A DNA stretch of 9,448 bases from Acidobacteriota bacterium (GTDB lineage: Bacteria; Acidobacteriota; UBA890): assembly GCA_022563115.1 (NCBI GenBank), contig JADFNY010000115.1:1-9448 (forward strand). The letters run 5' to 3'. Below the pieces are notes generated by a model that searched no databases, was not told the origin of the DNA, and saw only the letters and a program-made list of their open reading frames with translations. The position numbers and the translations under genes are program-made. Position 1 is the first letter of the stretch; each line of letters opens with the position of its first letter. This document shows positions 7,030 to 9,448 of this stretch, piece after piece.

Positions 7030-7227
7030 CTAACAGGCCGTGGTGGAAGTGTAATGGGTCTGGTTGCGCCGTTGGCAGCGTAACCCTCCGGGCAAGTGGG
7101 AGTTACGGGCGAATGGCGGCGTCGCGACTCCTCCGCGATGGCGCCAGCATCTCCTCGTCGCCGCTCCTTGCCCGCGCCCGTACGTCCCACTTGCCAGACC
7201 CATCACACTCCCACCACGGCCTGCTAG
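7030..7227 (-). repeat. Long imperfect inverted repeat / RNA hairpin bridging tonB stop and plsC start
   Basis: The outer arms are 7030-7063 and 7194-7227. Written as minus-strand RNA they pair over 34 bp with no mismatch, only three G.U wobbles; in plus-strand RNA the same positions would be A.C mismatches. A one-sided 27-nt insert (7064-7090) follows, itself able to form a small hairpin. An inner stem of about 19 bp (7093-7111 with 7175-7193) has one 2-nt internal loop. Then come GCGGCG/CGCCGC (7116-7121 with 7159-7164) and the central palindrome TGGCGCCA (7139-7146). The tonB UAG stop (7224-7226) is in the base of the 5' arm. The plsC start lies 2 nt beyond the 3' arm. It may be a dispersed repeat, a remnant of a palindromic element, or a regulatory or processing hairpin. 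Confidence 0.85.
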
Positions 7228-7982
7228 TGGATGCGGTAAGTGACGGTGAACAGGGCGATGACCGGGACCGGCTGGCCGTCCTTGTACCCCGGCTTGAAGG
7301 TCCACTGCGCGACCGCCTCCAGCGCCCGCTGGTTGAGATCGTCGTCCGGCAAGCCGCGGATGAGCATGGGGTCGGCGACGGTACCTTCCACCGTCACGAC
7401 GGCCTCTATGTAGACGTCCCCCTGGATGCCGGCGCGCGTCGCTGAGGGGGTGTATTCGGGCAGCACCTCGGTCAGCTTGATCGGCGCGATCAGACCGCCA
7501 CTACCCATCGCCACGGCTCCGGCGCGAGCGCCGGCCGGGCCCGGCGGGGCGTTCGGCAGGCCGACGTCGAATTCAGCGTCCGGATCGCCGAACTCCACCT
7601 CCGAATCCTCGTCGATGATCGGTTCCGGGTCGTCGGGGGTCGGGTCCGGAATCGGAATCGGGTTGGTCTTCTTCCTGACGCTCTTCTTCGGCCGTGAGGG
7701 CGGGGCCGGCGGCTTGTAGCGCTTGACGATGGTGGTCGCCATCTGATTGGTCAGCGGGATCGGCTCGACCCGTGCGGTGGGAAAGACGACGAGGAAAAGG
7801 ATGAAATGAAACACCAGGGCCCACACTCCAGCCACCTTGAGGTCCCTCTTGTCGCCCCCTTCCTCGAGGTACTCACGCATCAGCTCGGGCGCCAGGGTGT
7901 CGTACTGCGGCGCGCGCGGAGCGTCCGGGTCGGGGAGCAGCTTGGTGGACCGCTTCCGCCTTCGAATACTGACCTTGTTCAT
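7224..7982 (-). CDS. TonB-family energy transducer protein
   Basis: A 252-aa inner-membrane protein. It has a basic cytoplasmic N-terminus of about 48 residues (RRRKRSTK at 7-14) and one membrane segment at about 50-68 (AGVWALVFHFILFLVVF). A Pro/Lys-rich then Pro/Asp-rich periplasmic linker follows (about 90-125, with many PxP pairs), then an acidic stretch. The C-terminal TonB domain occupies about 172-252: LPEYTPSATRAGIQGDVYIEA leads into VTVEGTVADPMLIRGL, ALEAVAQWTFKPGYKDGQPV and VTYRIH. The QWxFxPxxxDGxPV pattern is typical of this domain. No ExbB/ExbD genes are in view. It is first in the minus-strand operon leading to plsC, folE and lon. ATG 7982 has no clear Shine-Dalgarno. Confidence 0.88.
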   Translation of the reverse strand: MNKVSIRRRKRSTKLLPDPDAPRAPQYDTLAPELMREYLEEGGDKRDLKVAGVWALVFHFILFLVVFPTARVEPIPLTNQMATTIVKRYKPPAPPSRPKKSVRKKTNPIPIPDPTPDDPEPIIDEDSEVEFGDPDAEFDVGLPNAPPGPAGARAGAVAMGSGGLIAPIKLTEVLPEYTPSATRAGIQGDVYIEAVVTVEGTVADPMLIRGLPDDDLNQRALEAVAQWTFKPGYKDGQPVPVIALFTVTYRIH

Positions 7983-8014
7983 GTCGGCTGTATGGCTAGA
8001 GGGTTCCCGCAGAC

Positions 8015-8022
8015 GTAGCTAC
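8015..8022. promoter_or_regulatory. 8-bp palindrome GTAGCTAC near the tonB transcription start
   Basis: A perfect palindrome a few bases downstream of a TATACT -10-like box, hence around the expected +1 of the tonB-like transcript. It could be an operator; 8-bp palindromes are common, so this is weak. Confidence 0.25.
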
Positions 8023-8027
8023 TTTCT

Positions 8028-8033
8028 AGTATA
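8028..8033 (-). promoter_or_regulatory. Candidate -10 box (TATACT) for the tonB-plsC-folE-lon operon
   Basis: TATACT on the minus strand differs from TATAAT at one base and lies about 46 nt upstream of the tonB ATG, in the only AT-rich stretch of the divergent intergenic region. The best -35-like sequence (TTAGAC, 19 nt upstream) is poor. A TAATAC at 8056-8061 on the plus strand is a weak candidate for the ferredoxin. Confidence 0.35.
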
Positions 8034-8091
8034 CGCAGCGGCACGCCACCAGGTCTAATACCACCCCCGGCGGAGTTTGCTTCGTGTGCCC

Positions 8092-8110
8092 GAGCTGATA
8101 CCTTCAGCTC
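8092..8110 (+). promoter_or_regulatory. Hairpin abutting the ferredoxin start codon
   Basis: GAGCTGA (8092-8098), a 5-nt loop and TCAGCTC (8104-8110) form a perfect 7-bp stem ending one base before the ATG. No Shine-Dalgarno is visible; the hairpin occupies the place where it would be. It may control initiation, or be an operator with a leaderless or near-leaderless start. Confidence 0.5.
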
Positions 8111-8386
8111 ATGGTCGCCGCGACGAAACACGCGAAAAAAAAATCGGCCTACATCGCCATCGTCCGCAGCGACGACTGCACCGGCTGCGAGGCGTGCATC
8201 GTCTTCTGCCCGGTCGATTGCATCGATTTGATGCAGTCGCGCGAGAACCCGGCCGAGAAGTACGTCCTCATCGACAAGGAAACGTGCATCGGTTGCGTGC
8301 TTTGCGCCCGCTATTGCCCGTGGGATTCGATCGACATGATCGGCCGCGAGCCTTTCGAACAGCGCGCCGAACTCGTCTTCATGTAG
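8111..8386 (+). CDS. 2x[4Fe-4S] ferredoxin
   Basis: A 91-aa electron-transfer protein. Cluster motif one is Cys23-x2-Cys26-x2-Cys29-x3-Cys33-Pro. Motif two is Cys59-x2-Cys62-x2-Cys65-x3-Cys69-Pro. The fourth Cys of each motif supplies the other cluster, as in bacterial 8Fe ferredoxins. An extra Cys37 follows the first motif. The spacing between motifs (about 25 residues) is normal. A short basic leader (KHAKKK) precedes AYIAIVRSDDC; its three lysines are encoded in a run of nine A (8135-8143), unusual in such GC-rich DNA. An in-frame TGA at 8096 rules out an earlier start. It is divergent from tonB and convergent with the TPR gene, with 8 bp between stops. Redox partner unknown. Confidence 0.93.
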   Translation: MVAATKHAKKKSAYIAIVRSDDCTGCEACIVFCPVDCIDLMQSRENPAEKYVLIDKETCIGCVLCARYCPWDSIDMIGREPFEQRAELVFM

Positions 8387-8394
8387 CAGCCGGG

Positions 8395-9144
8395 TCAGCC
8401 GCCGAGTTCGCAGTCAGCCGCGGCGCGCTCGAGAGCCGTCGTCGCCTCCTCCGCCATGCCCTTGCCGTGGTAGGCCTGGGCGATGCTGCAATGGGCCTCC
8501 GGCAATAGATAGGTAGACACTCCGCTGAGCTCCACGACCAAACCCAGCGTGACGATGGCGCGGTCGAAATCGCCGCGACTCGAATAGGCGCGCCCCAGCC
8601 TCAGGTACAGGTCCGGGATCTGCGGTCGCTTCGCCGCCGCGGCGCGGTATTGAGCAAAAGCCTGGTCGGCCTCGCCCTGTTGCTCGTAGAGCATCCCCAG
8701 GTTGTACTGCGCTGCACCGGCCTCCGGATTGACCGCAACGGCGCGCCGATAGACCTCTTCGGCCTCCTCGAAGCGCTCCGCCGCCGCCGCCACCTGCCCC
8801 TCGCGGACCAGCATCACCGAGAGCAGGCCTTGGATATCCTGGTCCGAGGGACGAAGCTCATAGAGCCGCTCGAGGTTCTCGATGATCGGAGCACGGTCAC
8901 CGCCGACGTACGCCCAGCGCTCCCCCAAGGTGAGCGTGTATTCCTTCAGGACGTCATAGTCGTCGGGATGCTCCTCGAGGTACTCCTGGTAGAAGGCGAC
9001 GGCGCGCGCAGAATCGCCGTCGCGGGAGGCTCGTCGTGCAGCGACGAGCGAGCCGGCCTCCGAATCGGCACAACCGGCTCCGCCTACCGCAAGTGCGACA
9101 AGCAACCCGATGAAGGCGGCCCGGAGGCGGCGGGGCGCGCTCAT
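8395..9144 (-). CDS. TPR-repeat protein, probable lipoprotein
   Basis: A 249-aa envelope protein. The N-terminus MSAPRRLRAAFIGLLVALAV is a signal peptide. It ends at GGAGC, with Cys25 as a possible lipid-modified residue, although the -3 position is Gly rather than Leu, so the lipobox is not perfect. The rest is helical tetratricopeptide repeats at about 32-65, 110-140, 144-175, 178-209 and 215-245. The clearest are AAQYNLGMLYEQQGEADQAF and LYLRLGRAYSSRGDFDRAI. The ATG overlaps the stop of an upstream minus-strand frame as ATGA, so it was probably the second gene of an operon. TPR lipoproteins act as scaffolds; the partner is not visible. Confidence 0.85.
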   Translation of the reverse strand: MSAPRRLRAAFIGLLVALAVGGAGCADSEAGSLVAARRASRDGDSARAVAFYQEYLEEHPDDYDVLKEYTLTLGERWAYVGGDRAPIIENLERLYELRPSDQDIQGLLSVMLVREGQVAAAAERFEEAEEVYRRAVAVNPEAGAAQYNLGMLYEQQGEADQAFAQYRAAAAKRPQIPDLYLRLGRAYSSRGDFDRAIVTLGLVVELSGVSTYLLPEAHCSIAQAYHGKGMAEEATTALERAAADCELGG

Positions 9145-9212
9145 GGCTGGACGATCCCCGAGCGCTGCCGCTCGGCGACCAACTCGCGCTGTTTGTCTTC
9201 GTATGCCAGCCA
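9141..9212 (-). pseudogene. C-terminal remnant of the gene upstream of the TPR gene
   Basis: The minus-strand frame ends ...WLAYEDKQRELVAERQRSG then IVQP and a TGA that overlaps the TPR ATG, the arrangement of a real operon pair. About 23 codons have natural composition and mostly C/G third bases. Further upstream the frame stays open to the window edge, but there it is Arg/Gly/Ala-rich antisense of the mutase fragment and is not believable. I do not recognise the family. It could also be chance, if the TPR gene is monocistronic. Confidence 0.35.
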
Positions 9213-9448
9213 GACGCCGCGGTGCGCGACCGCCAGATCGCGCGCCTCGAACGGGTGCGCGGGAGCCGCGACCAGGCGGCCTGCCAGGCGGCGCTGGCGG
9301 CGCTCACCGAAGCGGCCGGGGAAGCCGCGGGACAACAGATCAACCTGCTCGAACGCGCCGTGGAGGCCGCGCGCCGGCGCGCCACGGTCGGCGAGATCAC
9401 CGCCGCGCTGGAGAAAGTCTACACGCGCCACCGCGCGGTGATCCGCAG
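9213..9448 (+). pseudogene. 5'-truncated methylmalonyl-CoA mutase (catalytic-domain C-terminal piece, runs off the edge)
   Basis: In the plus frame starting at 9213 the sequence reads DAAVRDRQIARLERVRGSRD, then AALAALTEAAGEAAGQQ, NLLERAVEAARRRATVGEI and TAALEKVYTRHRAVIR. This is the family sequence at the end of the B12-dependent mutase TIM-barrel domain (compare NLL..AV.AAR..AT.GEI..AL in ScpA/MutB-type enzymes). The roughly 500 residues that should precede it are absent: upstream is the minus-strand TPR gene. The frame is open from 9114 but has no ATG; the only nearby start-like codon is GTG 9222, with no ribosome site. The right end is open, so the cobalamin domain may follow outside. Confidence 0.85.

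Noticed and set aside
7030..7227. Integron attC-type recombination site downstream of tonB
   Set aside because: It is an imperfect palindrome after a stop codon and ends in GTTAGGA on minus, near the GTTRRRY core. But the opposite end lacks RYYYAAC, the outer stem is a continuous 34 bp without extrahelical bases, the size is large, and no integrase or second attC is present.
7030..7227. Transposon remnant (MITE) with target-site duplication
   Set aside because: Flanks share at most a CTA-like triplet with an offset, too short to claim a duplication; kept as an open explanation only.
8650..9441. Plus-strand open frame of 263 codons at the right end
   Set aside because: Frame differs from the mutase frame; it is antisense to the TPR gene and then off-frame over the mutase fragment, with Arg/Pro/Ala-rich content.
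1..9448. CRISPR array, tRNA or rRNA genes, transposase
   Set aside because: No regularly spaced repeats, no cloverleaf or rRNA sequence, and no transposase motif seen in either strand.

Overview
The window comes from a GC-rich Gram-negative-type bacterium. The evidence is a TonB-family energy transducer, a probable outer-envelope TPR lipoprotein, a Tat-type signal, a Lon-like protease of the YcbZ/LonB type, and strongly C/G-ending codons. The mix resembles deltaproteobacterial or related uncultured lineages, but I cannot assign a taxon from this sequence. Almost everything is on the minus strand; only a small ferredoxin and a fragment at the right edge read on the plus strand.

Region 1 (124-2601, minus) is a compact cobalt-type nitrile hydratase operon in the order alpha subunit, beta subunit, accessory/cobalt chaperone, HupE/UreJ-type metal permease. 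The last two junctions overlap. The alpha subunit carries the cobalt-type active-site motif CTLCSC. Unexpectedly it also has an N-terminal twin-arginine (RREFLK) leader followed by a His-rich linker, which suggests export of the folded metalloenzyme. About 410 bp without a gene (2602-3011) lies upstream and holds several inverted repeats and a possible promoter.

Region 2 (3012-7982, minus) is a probable five-gene operon read tonB-like, plsC-like acyltransferase, folE (GTP cyclohydrolase I), a 53-aa single-pass membrane protein, then a large Lon-like ATP-dependent protease. plsC/folE and folE/small-protein overlap, and the small protein and lon are nearly abutting. The one gap, between tonB and plsC, is filled by a very long imperfect inverted repeat (7030-7227). 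Its arms begin inside the tonB stop codon and end 2 nt before the plsC start. As minus-strand RNA its outer stem is 34 bp with only G.U wobbles.

Region 3 (7983-8386) is a divergent promoter region followed by a plus-strand 2x[4Fe-4S] ferredoxin. The ferredoxin ATG directly abuts a perfect 7-bp hairpin and has no visible Shine-Dalgarno.

Region 4 (8395-9448) holds a minus-strand TPR protein whose ATG overlaps the stop of an upstream minus-strand frame. Only about 23 plausible codons of that frame remain. From about 9213 the plus strand clearly encodes the C-terminal end of a methylmalonyl-CoA mutase catalytic domain with no N-terminal part. Two genes are therefore cut at one point, indicating a rearrangement breakpoint or an assembly chimera.
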